A stretch of DNA of 64,000 nucleotides from Bifidobacterium callitrichos DSM 23973 (GCF_000741175.1 NZ_JGYS01000003.1:186001-250000), one strand, 5' to 3'; numbered from the stretch's first letter, positions 8,601-21,585 are shown. Notes: a model not told the origin generated them from the letters alone. Made by a program: numbers and translations.

Positions 8601-9901
8601 CCACGCAGGTCGTCAACGACACCCGCAAGGACACCAACGAGGTCGCCAACCCCCTCAAACCCGTCAACCCGTCCAAGGACGTGGTCGTGAAGGTGGACGG
8701 CGAATCCATCGACAAGCAGAGCGTATACCTCAACGGCCTGTTCCTCTACCGCCTCGACAGCTCCGTGCTGCCCGCGCACCGCGCCTACCAGAAGGTCACC
8801 GACTGGAGCATCACCGACCCGCTCGACACCGAGCACGACCAGTACACCGGCCAATGGGCCGTGTACGCCATGCGCGACCTGACCGAACAGGGCAAGGTGA
8901 TCGCCCATAAAGGCATGAAGATCGCCGGCAGCAGCTTCGACGCCGGCGCATACGGCGGCGAACTGTTCACCCTCGCGCAGGACGACAAGGGCGTGGTCAC
9001 CGTTACTGCGACCCAGCGCATGCTCGACCTCATCAGCGGCAACGACGAAAGCGAGCAGGCATGGACCGCGTTCATCCAGTGCAAGCGCGTCAAGACCGGC
9101 GAACACATCGCCAACCGGTTCGACGAAACCCTCAACGGCACCAAACGGCCTTCCAACCAGGTCGAGACGCACACGCCCGACATGACCCCGAGCCTGAAGA
9201 TCGAGAAATGGGACGAGGCCTCCGGCTGGCCGGCCGGCGACCGCGACCAGGTCAAGGACGCGCTGGCCATGCAGGGCGACACGCGCATCGTGTTCACCAT
9301 CACCAACACCAGCACCGCCGACCCCGACACCAAGCAGGGCGCATGGTACCGAACCAAGGACCTGAACCTCAAGGACCAACTGGTCGCCGGCGACGGCCGG
9401 GTGACCGACCTCGAATACCCCGCCGATTGGGACAGCCGCATCCTCAAGCCCGGCGAAAGCGTCGAGGTCAAGGGCGTCCTCAAGGGCGTGACCGACCATC
9501 ACACCGACCGCGCCACGGTCACCGGCACGCCTCTGATCGAATGCGTCGTCTCCGACCCGGATCCGTTCGACGGCAAGGACGAGACGTCCGCACCCGATGA
9601 CGCGGTCACGATCGACGGCAGGCTCGTCTGCCCCGACACCGAAGTGGTCAGCAACACCGACGACTGGAACGGCTACCGGACCGGGCTCGCCCACACCGGC
9701 GCCGCCATCCAGGGCGTGATCGCCGCGGCGATCACCCTGCTCGCCGTCGGCGTGGGACTGGTCGCCGCCCGCAGGTTCAGGCGCGGGAACAACGCCGCCG
9801 GCCGTCACTCCGGCACGATGCAACCCGTCGATGCCGAGGACGCCGACGCGGATGCCGTCGAAACCGTGGATTCGGTTCCCGGCGGGCAATCCGTGGTCTG
9901 A
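5606..9901 (+). CDS. Large LAHTG-anchored surface adhesin with antigen I/II-like isopeptide domains
   Basis: The 1431-residue protein starts at ATG 5606 (GGGAAAGGAT upstream) with a signal peptide of about 30 residues (GAVASITAAAALLACLVPVALA) and a Gly/Ser-rich linker. The N-terminal region (about 50-330) is of unknown fold. At least three tandem modules of about 160-180 residues follow (starting near 681, 840 and 1023). Each opens with K(D/K)...DG..V..G....YR, as in the isopeptide-stabilised C-terminal domains of antigen I/II and conjugative aggregation proteins. The sortase signal LAHTG is at 1361-1365, then a membrane helix and an unusually long acidic tail of about 35 residues. LAxTG is typical of class E sortases in Actinobacteria. 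No sortase is adjacent. Inferred role: attachment to host or mating partners. The repeat identity is by eye. Confidence 0.78.
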   Translation: MRFGKKGTGAVASITAAAALLACLVPVALADNGGGGSGEDGGGSGGGPTQTADVHWIYKDSWPATLDGMKTALSDAKVRLSSDLANGQNQFVNMNKTLSDAIDECQRSYTGEGNADCRLVAVGYVRLADGSFNGSYVSSNAKNRWEAQWKAEAKGDYTYQGQKYSTSTTWKDKLGTRSVDSLAQESINSNPNASFRVIVLAQNQPPVDYKLNVATSHKQKTDMQVGSTDPIGDVIHADNGGSAIKETLNGTAIIHYENGPYLPAKSVSKSISFSSNGDTQLDNLASPKDFGMKYWAEGSYWIDIQVPKQGRMQAAVDTADRDPAESWKVSSVPPEPPVKKIEDGVSADRMTNRTTITYGTGRGGYEMRFRDVIEPNGVEYSVDNYRLIDRTDGNRDVSGEFEITWDKASNTVSAARSADKGEMSMDHVYEFSFDVTVSKPSDFQQVKDHAWGKWNHEPEADAGTKQFDTWRPNPDKSWIRLNAKGQWEAVIDPKETNRTGADDMTLLDGDRVASVVNGTIAKNLIQAPETLTLTDDWSAADYLFDADDKSKIKVYEADAGTDRESSVTDIANHGRDVTDQWTITMEDTTVTATAGRAYREGLKGLKTAKQVTLLIPGKAAYANGKGAGQVRDDFDKQANDELSFCTAPNGKALTNKGSQTVNTHTIPTNEPKICGYIPPVVKDVVGESSQGGDQASVDGRVVYPGQRVEYRLETQPHLPGNLAYSVSEVAVTDTYDEHLEVDKQTLEVTDLSTGRFIPKTEYETQWNDSQHAVRLVFSDGYVKTNWRNGANPRIIVRFEGTVAKDAPTDTKIGNQWALTLNNMVTPSNRVWNEPPDFTPVKKDTQADPSISIDGKTALLGDRIYYRVIIDAKQTNQAYKVWRLGMTDDWDDEYLSLDAKRIEVTDTATGKDVTAKFNIAAIDGVAYVYAKTADTKVPATGETIKGDPQPKNLKEYAEKKDHDPLKEPAIDQSMLGTSYEVILPMTVIKVTDGHIVKNKATQVVNDTRKDTNEVANPLKPVNPSKDVVVKVDGESIDKQSVYLNGLFLYRLDSSVLPAHRAYQKVTDWSITDPLDTEHDQYTGQWAVYAMRDLTEQGKVIAHKGMKIAGSSFDAGAYGGELFTLAQDDKGVVTVTATQRMLDLISGNDESEQAWTAFIQCKRVKTGEHIANRFDETLNGTKRPSNQVETHTPDMTPSLKIEKWDEASGWPAGDRDQVKDALAMQGDTRIVFTITNTSTADPDTKQGAWYRTKDLNLKDQLVAGDGRVTDLEYPADWDSRILKPGESVEVKGVLKGVTDHHTDRATVTGTPLIECVVSDPDPFDGKDETSAPDDAVTIDGRLVCPDTEVVSNTDDWNGYRTGLAHTGAAIQGVIAAAITLLAVGVGLVAARRFRRGNNAAGRHSGTMQPVDAEDADADAVETVDSVPGGQSVV

Positions 9902-10009
9902 CCGAAGCGGCAGGGACCGCTTTCTGCCGCGATGATTCTTCCGGCCGGACGACAATCCGGCCGGAACCCCGCCGGTTCTCTTCCTTCTTCTCTCCCCGGC
10001 GGGCATGGC

Positions 10010-10053
10010 AACGGCCCGGCGCCAACGGTTCAAACCGTTAGCGCCGGGCCGTT
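10010..10053. terminator. Bidirectional terminator between adhesin and transporter
   Basis: A 19-base inverted repeat with one mismatch (arms starting AACGGCCCGGCGC, ending GCGCCGGGCCGTT) has a TTCAAA loop. It lies between convergent genes and can serve both. Confidence 0.8.
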
Positions 10054-10072
10054 CCCTTGCTGCCCTGATTGC

Positions 10073-11554
10073 TTACTGCTTGTCGGTTTCCTCGGAGGCG
10101 AGTCGTTCTTCGAGCTGTTCGACGATGTGGTCGTGCATGTTCTCGTCGATCTTGACGGTCAGGAGGAAGACGACGAGGCTGGCGACGATGCCGGCGAGCG
10201 GCAGGTAGTAGGCGCAGGTCTTGAACGTGCGGATGTTCGCGGCGGTCATGTCGGCGGCGGTGGCGTTGCCGACCATGCCGGCGGCGACGGCCACGAAGCC
10301 CACGATGCCGTTGGACAGCGCGCCGGCGATCTTGTCGAGCATCGGGCGCACGGAGAGGGTGACGGCCTCGTTGCGCTTGCCGGTCTTGAGCTGTCCGTAT
10401 TCGATGGAGTCGGTCATGCTCAGGATGGCGGTCATCTGGATGGTCTGCGCGGGCAGGTAGAAGAGGACGAGCGCGACGATGACGACGGGCAGGTTCATGG
10501 GCGCGATGATGAACAGCGTGTAGCCGGCGATCATGAACGCCATGCCGGCGGTGTACAGCCAGCGGCGCGGGATGCGGCGGTTGAGCACCGGGTAGAGGGG
10601 CGTGGTGACCAGTCCGGTGATGACCGGGATGACGCCGGCGATGGAGAAGCTGTCCGGCGCGCCGAGCACGTATTTGAACTGGTAGAAGAGCACGCCGGTG
10701 GTGGCGACGTTGGCCACGGAGTACAGCAGGTAGCTCAGGGCGACCCACAGGAGCTGGTCGTTCTGGGCGATGGCCTTGAACGCCTCGATGGGGTTGCCGT
10801 TGGCCTCGGCCTTGGCGCGCAGCTCGCCCTGGTTCTCGCGGGTGCCGAACGCGACGCTCCACGCGGTCAACAGGCCGAGCACGGCGATGATGATGGCGAA
10901 CGCGGCCCAGCCGGTGCGGCCCTGCTCCCATTGGCCGGTGAACTTCCAGGTGAACCAGCTGACGACGGGCACGACGATGACGGTGACGCCGTTGTAGCCG
11001 ATGGATCCGGTGAACGCGCCGAGCGCGGTGTACGTGCTGCGTTCGTGCGAGTCGGAGGAGATCGCGGGGATCATGCCCCAGTAGGAGATGTCGCGCAGCG
11101 AGTAGATCACGTCCAGCAGGATGAACACGATGACGAACAGGACCATGAACACGCCGGTGTTCACGTCCACGAGGCCGAACAGGCCGGTGAACACCATGAT
11201 CAGCAGGATGCCGGGCACGAGGCCGCCGATGAACTGCCAGGGGCGGAACCGGCCCCAGCGGGTGTTCGTGTTGTCCACGAGGTTGCCGAGCAGCGGGTCG
11301 AGGAAGATCTCCGCGATGCGGATGACCACCACGAGTCCGGTGATCACCGCAATGAGGCGCGCGGCCAGCGTCTTGTCCACGTCGATGAACAGCGCGGTGG
11401 TCACGAACGTGATGAAGAACGTGCTCATCGTGTTGTAGAACGCGGCCTGTCCCAGATTGCCGAACGCGTATGCGATCTTCTGGCCCATGTTCCTCGCGGG
11501 CGCTGCCTGCGGTTGTCCGGGCGTCGCCGTGCGCTGTGTGGTGGATCCGCTCAT
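10073..11554 (-). CDS. GPH-family sugar:cation symporter (galactoside permease)
   Basis: The 493-residue, 12-helix membrane protein belongs to the glycoside-pentoside-hexuronide (MelB/LacS-like) family. Typical features are the N-terminal QKIAYAFGNLGQAAFYNTMSTFF and the loop NTRWGRFRPWQFIGG (the family's D/N-x-x-x-G-R-F-R-P-W signature), both visible here. The start is ATG 11554, chosen for AGGAGGCCACC upstream. It is divergent from lacZ and shares a control region with two LacI-type operators. Likely substrate: lactose, galacto-oligosaccharides or a galactosyl-GlcNAc sugar imported with H+ or Na+. No LacS-type IIA domain is attached. Substrate specificity is inferred from neighbours. Confidence 0.85.
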   Translation of the reverse strand: MSGSTTQRTATPGQPQAAPARNMGQKIAYAFGNLGQAAFYNTMSTFFITFVTTALFIDVDKTLAARLIAVITGLVVVIRIAEIFLDPLLGNLVDNTNTRWGRFRPWQFIGGLVPGILLIMVFTGLFGLVDVNTGVFMVLFVIVFILLDVIYSLRDISYWGMIPAISSDSHERSTYTALGAFTGSIGYNGVTVIVVPVVSWFTWKFTGQWEQGRTGWAAFAIIIAVLGLLTAWSVAFGTRENQGELRAKAEANGNPIEAFKAIAQNDQLLWVALSYLLYSVANVATTGVLFYQFKYVLGAPDSFSIAGVIPVITGLVTTPLYPVLNRRIPRRWLYTAGMAFMIAGYTLFIIAPMNLPVVIVALVLFYLPAQTIQMTAILSMTDSIEYGQLKTGKRNEAVTLSVRPMLDKIAGALSNGIVGFVAVAAGMVGNATAADMTAANIRTFKTCAYYLPLAGIVASLVVFLLTVKIDENMHDHIVEQLEERLASEETDKQ

Positions 11555-11645
11555 GGTGTGGTGGCCTCCTTGCGACCTGTAAAGAATCCGTGCGCGGGAA
11601 CAGCTCCGATCCCGCAAGACGCGAGTATAGAACTTTCTCAAAAAA

Positions 11646-11659
11646 GTAAAAAACTTTAC
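11646..11659. promoter_or_regulatory. LacI-family operator (transporter side)
   Basis: GTAAAAAACTTTAC fits GTAAA-N4-TTTAC, the same dyad as in the promoter of the lacI-type gene at 18451. It lies 92 bases upstream of the transporter start. Confidence 0.65.
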
Positions 11660-11816
11660 CGCGTGTCGCAAGCAATGCCAACGATTCATGTTCGCCAATC
11701 CAACACGCCGCGCGGGCGCCAGCAGTGGTCGGAGACCGGATTATCGTTGATAAGTAACGGCTTTCCGCCGTTCTTGCGGTCGCAGTCGGGACAAGCGCAA
11801 GAAGTTGCGTAAATTA

Positions 11817-15078
<3,262 letters not shown>

Positions 15079-15084
15079 CCGGCA

Positions 15085-15120
15085 ACGGGCGGCGGCATGC
15101 ACCACCATGCCGCCGCCCGT
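15085..15120 (+). terminator. Strong hairpin after lacZ
   Basis: Perfect 15-base arms ACGGGCGGCGGCATG and CATGCCGCCGCCCGT enclose a 6-base loop, 6 bases after the lacZ stop. No T-run follows (ACACGTATATATAC), so it may reduce rather than end transcription into nagB. Confidence 0.65.
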
Positions 15121-15174
15121 ACACGTATATATACATTTCCCAAACACACTCCACAGGAAAAGAGGCAATCAATC

Positions 15175-15987
15175 ATGGCTGAAGTGATTATCGTCAGGAA
15201 CGAGGAGGAGGCCGGCGAGATCTACGGCCGCTGCGTGGCGGACCTCATCAAGGCCAAGCCGGACGCGGTGCTGGGCCTGGCCACCGGCTCCAGCCCGCTG
15301 GCCGCCTACCGCGCCCTCGCCAAGATCGTGCACGAGGAGCACATCGACGTCTCCAAGGTGCGCGGCTTCGCGCTGGACGAGTACCTGGGCCTGCCGCTGA
15401 CCCACCCGGAGTCCTACCACTCCACCATCCACCGCACGGTCGTCGAGCCGCTCGGCCTCGACCCGGAGAAGGTTCACGTGCCCGGCGACGTGCTCAACGG
15501 TGCACCTCTTGAGGATGGCGACAAGATCGCCGCCGCCGGTCCCGCATATGACGCGGCGATTGAGGCCGCGGGCGGCATCGATGTGCAGATCCTCGGCATC
15601 GGCACCGACGGCCATATCGGCTTCAACGAGCCCGGCTCCTCGCTGGCGTCCGGCACGCGCGTGAAGACCCTGGCCGAGCAGACCCGCATCGACAACGCGC
15701 GCTTCTTCGACAACGACATCAACCAGGTGCCGACCCACTGCATCACGCAGGGCATCGGCACGGTGTTGAAGGCCCGTCACCTCGTGCTGCTCGCGTTCGG
15801 CGCGGGCAAGGCCGAGGCCATCGAGGAGACCGTCGAGGGCGGCGTGTCCGCGTTCTGCCCGGCCTCCGCGCTGCAGCTGCATCCGCACGCCACGATCATC
15901 ATCGACGAGGAGGCCGCGAGCCGTCTGCGTCACAAGGACTACTACCGCTACGCCTTCGCCCACAAGCCGGCCTGGCAGGGCATCTGA
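15175..15987 (+). CDS. nagB: Glucosamine-6-phosphate deaminase
   Basis: The 270-residue protein has the family hallmarks: LGLATGSSPLAAY (about 33-45, phosphate loop), RGFALDEYLGL with the catalytic Asp68 region, GIGTDGHIGFNEPGS (about 141-155), and the C-terminal lid. It converts glucosamine-6-phosphate to fructose-6-phosphate and ammonia, feeding the bifid shunt. ATG 15175 is preceded by GGAAAAGAGG. It lies between lacZ and nagA in the same direction, so all three likely respond to the same aminosugar-containing galactoside. Confidence 0.95.
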   Translation: MAEVIIVRNEEEAGEIYGRCVADLIKAKPDAVLGLATGSSPLAAYRALAKIVHEEHIDVSKVRGFALDEYLGLPLTHPESYHSTIHRTVVEPLGLDPEKVHVPGDVLNGAPLEDGDKIAAAGPAYDAAIEAAGGIDVQILGIGTDGHIGFNEPGSSLASGTRVKTLAEQTRIDNARFFDNDINQVPTHCITQGIGTVLKARHLVLLAFGAGKAEAIEETVEGGVSAFCPASALQLHPHATIIIDEEAASRLRHKDYYRYAFAHKPAWQGI

Positions 15988-16002
15988 TCGGCAGACGAAC
16001 GA

Positions 16003-16040
16003 TTCGGGCTCCTTCTTGCTTCGCCAAGAGGGAGCCCGAA
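16003..16040 (+). terminator. Hairpin between nagB and nagA
   Basis: Perfect 10-base arms TTCGGGCTCC and GGAGCCCGAA are separated by 18 bases. It sits in the nagB-nagA spacer without a T-run, so it may set the ratio of the two products or stabilise nagB mRNA. Confidence 0.5.
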
Positions 16041-16061
16041 CCCATATGCAGGAAGGAAATC

Positions 16062-17375
16062 ATGACGCAGGACAGAGATGAGATCGTCGCCCGCGTGACG
16101 GCGGCGTTGGAAGACGAGGCCAAGCCGGTCGCGATCCGCGGGGCACGCAAGGTAGACGCCTGCGGCGAACAATCGGGCTATTGGGTGGTCTCGGACGCAC
16201 GTGGCGTGATTGTGGCCACGGGCTTCGCCGCCGCGGACGGTACCGGCGAGGAGGCGTTCGAGCACGCCTGCCGCACGGTCGGCATCGACCCGGCCGTTCC
16301 AGCTGACTCCAACGACGCGGTCATCGACGCGGCCGGCCGCATCCTGACCCCCGGCTACGTGGACATCCACGCCCACGGCGCCTGGGAGAAGAGCTTCGAC
16401 GACGGCCCCGACGGCATCGACGTGGCTCGCACCGGCCACGCGGTCCACGGCACCGCCCGCCAGGTGCTCTCGCTCATCACCAACCCGATGGACGTGATCT
16501 GCCGTAACATCCGCACCGTGCACGAGAAGATGGCCACCCGCCCTGACATCCTCGGCTGCCACCTCGAAGGCCCGTTCCTCGCCCTGAAGCGCAAGGGCGC
16601 GCACGACCCGAACTGCCTCAAGGACCCGGTGCCCGAACTCGTGGACCGCATGCTTGACGCCTCGGGCGCCGACCCCGCCGTCGGGCGTCTCGGCTGCATC
16701 CGCCAAATCACCATCGCCCCCGAGCTTGAGCACGGCATCGGCGCCATCCGCCAGTTCGCGGCCGCCGGCGTGGTGCCCGCGGTCGGTCACTGCGACGCCG
16801 ACTACGAGACCGCCCAGGCCGGCTTCAACGCGGGCGCCGGCATCATGACCCACATGTTCAACGCGATGAACGGCCTGCACCATCGCGAACCCGGTCCCAT
16901 CCCGGCCGCCGTCGAGGACCCGCGCGTCACCATCGAGCTCATCAACGACGGCTTCCACGTGCAGAACCCGATGGTCAAGCTCGGCTTCGGCCTCGCGCCC
17001 CACCGCATCGCGTTCGTCACCGACGCCATGGCCGCCACCGACTGCCCCGACGGCGCGTACAAGCTCGGCAAACTTGATGTGAACGTCATCGACGGCCACG
17101 CCCGACTCGTGTCCAACGGCGCGATCGCCGGCTCCACCTTGACGTTGGAGGTCGCGGTTCAGCGCGCGGTCAACGAACTCGGCTTCAGCCCGGTCGCCGC
17201 CGTCGAGGCCGCCACCCTCACCCCGGCCCGCGCTTTCGGATTCGACAGGGCCAACCCCGTCACCGGCACGCCGCTCGGCCTGATCGCCCCCGGATACGCC
17301 GCCGACCTCAACCTCCTCGACCCCACCGACTGGACCGCCCAACACGTCTGGTGCGCCGGCCGCCAGCTGAAGTAA
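16062..17375 (+). CDS. nagA: N-acetylglucosamine-6-phosphate deacetylase
   Basis: The 437-residue amidohydrolase carries the metal motif HAH (His103, His105), LEGPFLALKRKGAH, the metal ligand histidine in VGHCDADY, HMFNAMNGLHHREPG, and the catalytic aspartate in TDAMAATDCPDG. It removes acetate from GlcNAc-6-phosphate, giving the substrate of NagB. It is about 50 residues longer than many NagA proteins, mainly at the N-terminus. ATG 16062 has GGAAGGAA upstream. It converges on the LacI gene. Confidence 0.94.
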   Translation: MTQDRDEIVARVTAALEDEAKPVAIRGARKVDACGEQSGYWVVSDARGVIVATGFAAADGTGEEAFEHACRTVGIDPAVPADSNDAVIDAAGRILTPGYVDIHAHGAWEKSFDDGPDGIDVARTGHAVHGTARQVLSLITNPMDVICRNIRTVHEKMATRPDILGCHLEGPFLALKRKGAHDPNCLKDPVPELVDRMLDASGADPAVGRLGCIRQITIAPELEHGIGAIRQFAAAGVVPAVGHCDADYETAQAGFNAGAGIMTHMFNAMNGLHHREPGPIPAAVEDPRVTIELINDGFHVQNPMVKLGFGLAPHRIAFVTDAMAATDCPDGAYKLGKLDVNVIDGHARLVSNGAIAGSTLTLEVAVQRAVNELGFSPVAAVEAATLTPARAFGFDRANPVTGTPLGLIAPGYAADLNLLDPTDWTAQHVWCAGRQLK

Positions 17376-17426
17376 ACTCCTTCCAGCAAAATCGACACCG
17401 GTGCCGCCCGTCTTCGAGACGACGTC

Positions 17427-18506
<1,080 letters not shown>

Positions 18507-18563
18507 TCAGGAAGTGACCCACAACTGATAAACTTCAAGCGTCCCGACAAAGGGGCAATGCAT

Positions 18564-18602
18564 AGAGGGCGGGCTTGTCATTGGAAAACATGCTCGCCCT
18601 CT
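18564..18602 (-). terminator. Terminator of the exporter operon
   Basis: Arms AGAGGGCGGGC and GCTCGCCCTCT (one mismatch) lie about 45-85 bases beyond the stop of the FtsX-like permease in its direction of transcription. Confidence 0.65.
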
Positions 18603-18646
18603 AATCAAGACGTATGGCAGTCTGAACCGGAACCTTTTCCTCATGC

Positions 18647-19759
18647 TCACTGTCTGTTTTTGAAGAAGGCGAAGAGTTGGTTGTCGTGTATGGCGGTGAT
18701 GGCAATGACGGCTCCGATTTGCGCGGTGATGAGGGCTGTGGTGAGTGCGGGGAGTTGGATGGCTGTCAGGGTGATCGCGTTGGCGTGTCCGCTGGTCCAG
18801 CGGGCCGTGGTGTAGGTGATGGCGGTGGCGGCGAGGATTGCCGGCAGGGTCCATGCGAGGGTTTCGAGCGCGTTGGTGGCGAGGATGCCTTGGCGGGGTA
18901 TTCCCATGTGCAGGTCGTCGGCTATTTCGATGCGTCGTGCGCGTGTGGCCATGATGGCGATGGCGAATGCGGCGATGGGTGTGATGGCGAGCATGAGGCG
19001 TGTGGTTCGCTGCCGGTAGCGGGTGTCGAGGTCAGGGTTGGTGCCGAGCATGGTGTTGGCTTGTTTGGTTTGGGTGGCGGGTGCGGCTCCGGGTATGGCG
19101 GTCGCGGTGGTGTTGAGCAAGTCTTCGGCGTCGGGGTTGGCGGGGTTGATGGTGGCCCAGCATTCGTCCCATTGCTGGCCGGCGTTGATGGGTGTTGGGG
19201 TGATGATCGCGTAGGCGAGTCGTTGGTCACGGCTGTCGTCGGTCCAAGGGAAGACCGCGCTGATGTGCATGACGCCCTGGGTCGTGGGCAGGTCGTCTCC
19301 TTCTCGCGCGTGGAGGGTGGCGGCGAGTTGACTGGAGATCCATACGCCGGGTTGGGTTTGCTCTCTTGCTCCGACGCCGAGCACGTTAGCGAGTCCCGGC
19401 GTGGCCTGCCATGCGTCCAGTGGGGCCGCGGGCATGGCGGTCAGGGTGATTTCCCCGTTGCTTTTGAGCGCGCCGGCCGCTTGGATGGGGTTCGTGGTGG
19501 TGTCGCCTGTGGTGCCGGTGGTTTGGGTGAGGTTTGCGCATGTGGTGGGGTCGATTTGCTTGCTGCCGGAGATGATGTGGATGGCGGCGGCGCTGGTGGC
19601 CCATTGTCGGGATTCGTGTTGGAGGGAGGTGATGGCGGTCAGGTCGAATACGGCGGTTCCTGCTGCGATGAGGGTGAGGATGCCGGCGCAGGCGAGGGCG
19701 CGTGTGGTGCCGGTGGCGATGTTGCGCCATGCTTCGGACAGGATGGCGGTTGGTTTCAT
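18647..19759 (-). CDS. FtsX/MacB-type ABC permease
   Basis: The 370-residue protein has one N-terminal membrane helix (about 18-42), a large external domain (about 45-255) and three C-terminal helices (about 260-360), the four-helix FtsX/MacB pattern. The start at ATG 19759 overlaps the ATPase stop by ATGA. It forms an exporter or mechanotransmission complex with the ATPase and the membrane-fusion protein upstream in the operon. Such sets often expel peptides or protect the envelope. The substrate is unknown; the divergent two-component system probably controls it. Confidence 0.75.
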   Translation of the reverse strand: MKPTAILSEAWRNIATGTTRALACAGILTLIAAGTAVFDLTAITSLQHESRQWATSAAAIHIISGSKQIDPTTCANLTQTTGTTGDTTTNPIQAAGALKSNGEITLTAMPAAPLDAWQATPGLANVLGVGAREQTQPGVWISSQLAATLHAREGDDLPTTQGVMHISAVFPWTDDSRDQRLAYAIITPTPINAGQQWDECWATINPANPDAEDLLNTTATAIPGAAPATQTKQANTMLGTNPDLDTRYRQRTTRLMLAITPIAAFAIAIMATRARRIEIADDLHMGIPRQGILATNALETLAWTLPAILAATAITYTTARWTSGHANAITLTAIQLPALTTALITAQIGAVIAITAIHDNQLFAFFKNRQ

Positions 19760-20484
19760 CGTGTGTCGTCCTTGGTGTCGATGTTGGGGTTCGGGTTGTG
19801 CCACGCGAGGTCGATGACGCGGGTGCACGCGGCCCGGGTGTTGGGGTCGTGGGTGGCGATGACGACGATCGCGTCGCCTTGCGCGAGTCCGGTGAGGGTG
19901 GAGTCGATGTCGTTGGCGGTGCGCTGGTCGAGTTGGGCGGTGGGTTCGTCCACGAGGAGGAGGTCGGGTTTGCTGGCGATGGCGCGGGCGAGCATGAGGC
20001 GTTGGGCTTCGCCTCCGGATAGTTCACGGAACTCGCGTGCGGCGACTTTGGTCAGGTGGAACGTGCTCATGATGGCGATGGCTTCGTCTTCGGCTTGCGT
20101 GCGGTCGATGCCTTGGCCGAGGAGCGGTTGGACGACGTGGTCGATGGCGGTGCGCCGTGGCATGCCGTGGGGGTTCTGGAACACCCAGCGCACGCGGTTG
20201 ACCCGGCTGCGTCGGATGGTTCCTTCGGCGGGCGGCTCGAAGCCGGCGATGATGGACAGGAGGGTGGATTTGCCGGAGCCGGACGGCCCGCACAGGCCGA
20301 CGGCTTCGCCGGTCGTAAGGGTGAAGTCAAGGTCGCGGAACAGCCAGGGGCCGTCCGCGAACCGGTGGCCCACGTGTTCTCCCGTGACCGACGGTATTCC
20401 GCCGGCCGCGGGCCGCGCGGAGTCGATTGGCCGTGCCGGCACGGGGTCCGCGACCGTTTCGAGGGGCAGGATGCTGATGCTCAT
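19756..20484 (-). CDS. ABC transporter ATPase (MacB/LolD type)
   Basis: The 242-residue nucleotide-binding subunit has Walker A GPSGSGKST (about 68-76), signature LSGGEAQR (about 155-162) and Walker B LLLVDEP. ATG 20484 has AGGAGG upstream. The N-terminus carries about 30 extra residues before the fold. It is translationally coupled to the FtsX-like permease, with which it should pair two-to-two. Confidence 0.88.
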   Translation of the reverse strand: MSISILPLETVADPVPARPIDSARPAAGGIPSVTGEHVGHRFADGPWLFRDLDFTLTTGEAVGLCGPSGSGKSTLLSIIAGFEPPAEGTIRRSRVNRVRWVFQNPHGMPRRTAIDHVVQPLLGQGIDRTQAEDEAIAIMSTFHLTKVAAREFRELSGGEAQRLMLARAIASKPDLLLVDEPTAQLDQRTANDIDSTLTGLAQGDAIVVIATHDPNTRAACTRVIDLAWHNPNPNIDTKDDTR

Positions 20485-20500
20485 GCGCGTCCTCCTTGTG

Positions 20501-21553
20501 TCAGTGCTGCGTTGCGGCGGGGCATTGGATGTCGTCGAGTTTGTGGCCGAGGGCGACTTTGCCGATTGTCGCGTCGGATTGTTCGGGTTGGATGAGCGTG
20601 GCGCCGAGGGCGGAGCCGATGACGGTGACGGGGATGGCCTGTTTGCCGTCGGGCGAGACGCAGGCGCGGGTGCCGTTCTGGCCGGTGATGGCGGAGGGCG
20701 GGACCTTGATCGCGTCGATGGGTTGTTCGAGCGCGAGGGTGGCGGTGGGTTTCTTGCCGCCTTGGTCGGCGAGGGTGGTCTTGTAGCCGTCGCTGGCCTG
20801 TACCTGGTCGAGGAATTTCTGGTCGCTGATCCTGCCGTCGGTCTTGTCGAGGCTGGTCTTGACGCCGAAGAGTGTGAACGTGCGTTTGCCTTCCCTCAGG
20901 TTCTCCGGCGTGGGGAAGGTGATGGCCGTCAGCTGGCCGCCGGTCTTCATGATTTCGGCACCGTCCGTCAGGCTGGCGTTCAGTCCGGCCGTGCATTGGG
21001 TGGGCATGGCGGCAGCTTGGGGCAGCCATGCCACGTCGGCCGGTCCGATCCTGCCGTCGGGGTTGCGGTCGCCGGCCTGCGAGAGCAGCTGGTTGACGCC
21101 GTCCTTGGTGCGCCACCCGTAGGTGCCGTTGCCTTCGGCGTTGTAGCCGAGGCGGGCGAGTTCCTGTTGCAGGGCGAGCACGTCGGGCCCGGTGTCGCCG
21201 GTGCCGATCTCGCGGTAGAGGGGCGTGTCGGTGTGCAGGGCGATGACGGGTTTGCCGTCCACGGACAGCAGTCGTTTGCCGGATTCGACCGCTTGGCCGG
21301 GCGTGCACAGGGTTTCGCTGACGGTGCCGGCGGCGCGCGAGGTGATCGATTGTTCCGCGCTGGTCTCGAACGAGGCCTCGACGGTCCGTTCGTCGTCGAA
21401 CTGCTGGCGGCTGGCCGTGACGGTGTCTGGGCTCGTGGCCGCGGACAGTCCGTCGGGTGTGGGCGTGGGGATGACGAGCGCGGTGACGAGCACGCCCGCG
21501 GACAGCATACCCAGCCCGGTCAGGATCAGCGGGGTCAGGATTCGTGTTTTCAT
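20501..21553 (-). CDS. Membrane-fusion/adaptor protein with peptidoglycan-binding-like domain
   Basis: The 350-residue protein has an N-terminal membrane anchor (about 5-28, LTPLILTGLGMLSAGVLVTAL) and an external HlyD/MacA-like beta region, split by a peptidoglycan-binding type-1-like segment (about 116-165, GDTGPDVLALQQELARLGY). ATG 21553 is preceded by AAAGGA. Actinobacterial exporters with FtsX permeases commonly use such adaptors to span the thick wall. The gene precedes the ATPase by 16 bases. Confidence 0.75.
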   Translation of the reverse strand: MKTRILTPLILTGLGMLSAGVLVTALVIPTPTPDGLSAATSPDTVTASRQQFDDERTVEASFETSAEQSITSRAAGTVSETLCTPGQAVESGKRLLSVDGKPVIALHTDTPLYREIGTGDTGPDVLALQQELARLGYNAEGNGTYGWRTKDGVNQLLSQAGDRNPDGRIGPADVAWLPQAAAMPTQCTAGLNASLTDGAEIMKTGGQLTAITFPTPENLREGKRTFTLFGVKTSLDKTDGRISDQKFLDQVQASDGYKTTLADQGGKKPTATLALEQPIDAIKVPPSAITGQNGTRACVSPDGKQAIPVTVIGSALGATLIQPEQSDATIGKVALGHKLDDIQCPAATQH

Positions 21554-21585
21554 GTGGTCGTTTCCTTTCGTCGGATGCTTGTTCG

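Noticed and set aside
7532..10033. 833-codon open frame on the - strand
   Set aside because: It lies entirely antisense to the adhesin, has Gly/Val/Asp/Arg shadow composition and no domain; it arises from the third-position G+C bias of the real gene.
9932..11812. 626-codon open frame on the + strand
   Set aside because: Antisense shadow of the GPH transporter; composition is Asp/Gly/His/Glu without any domain.
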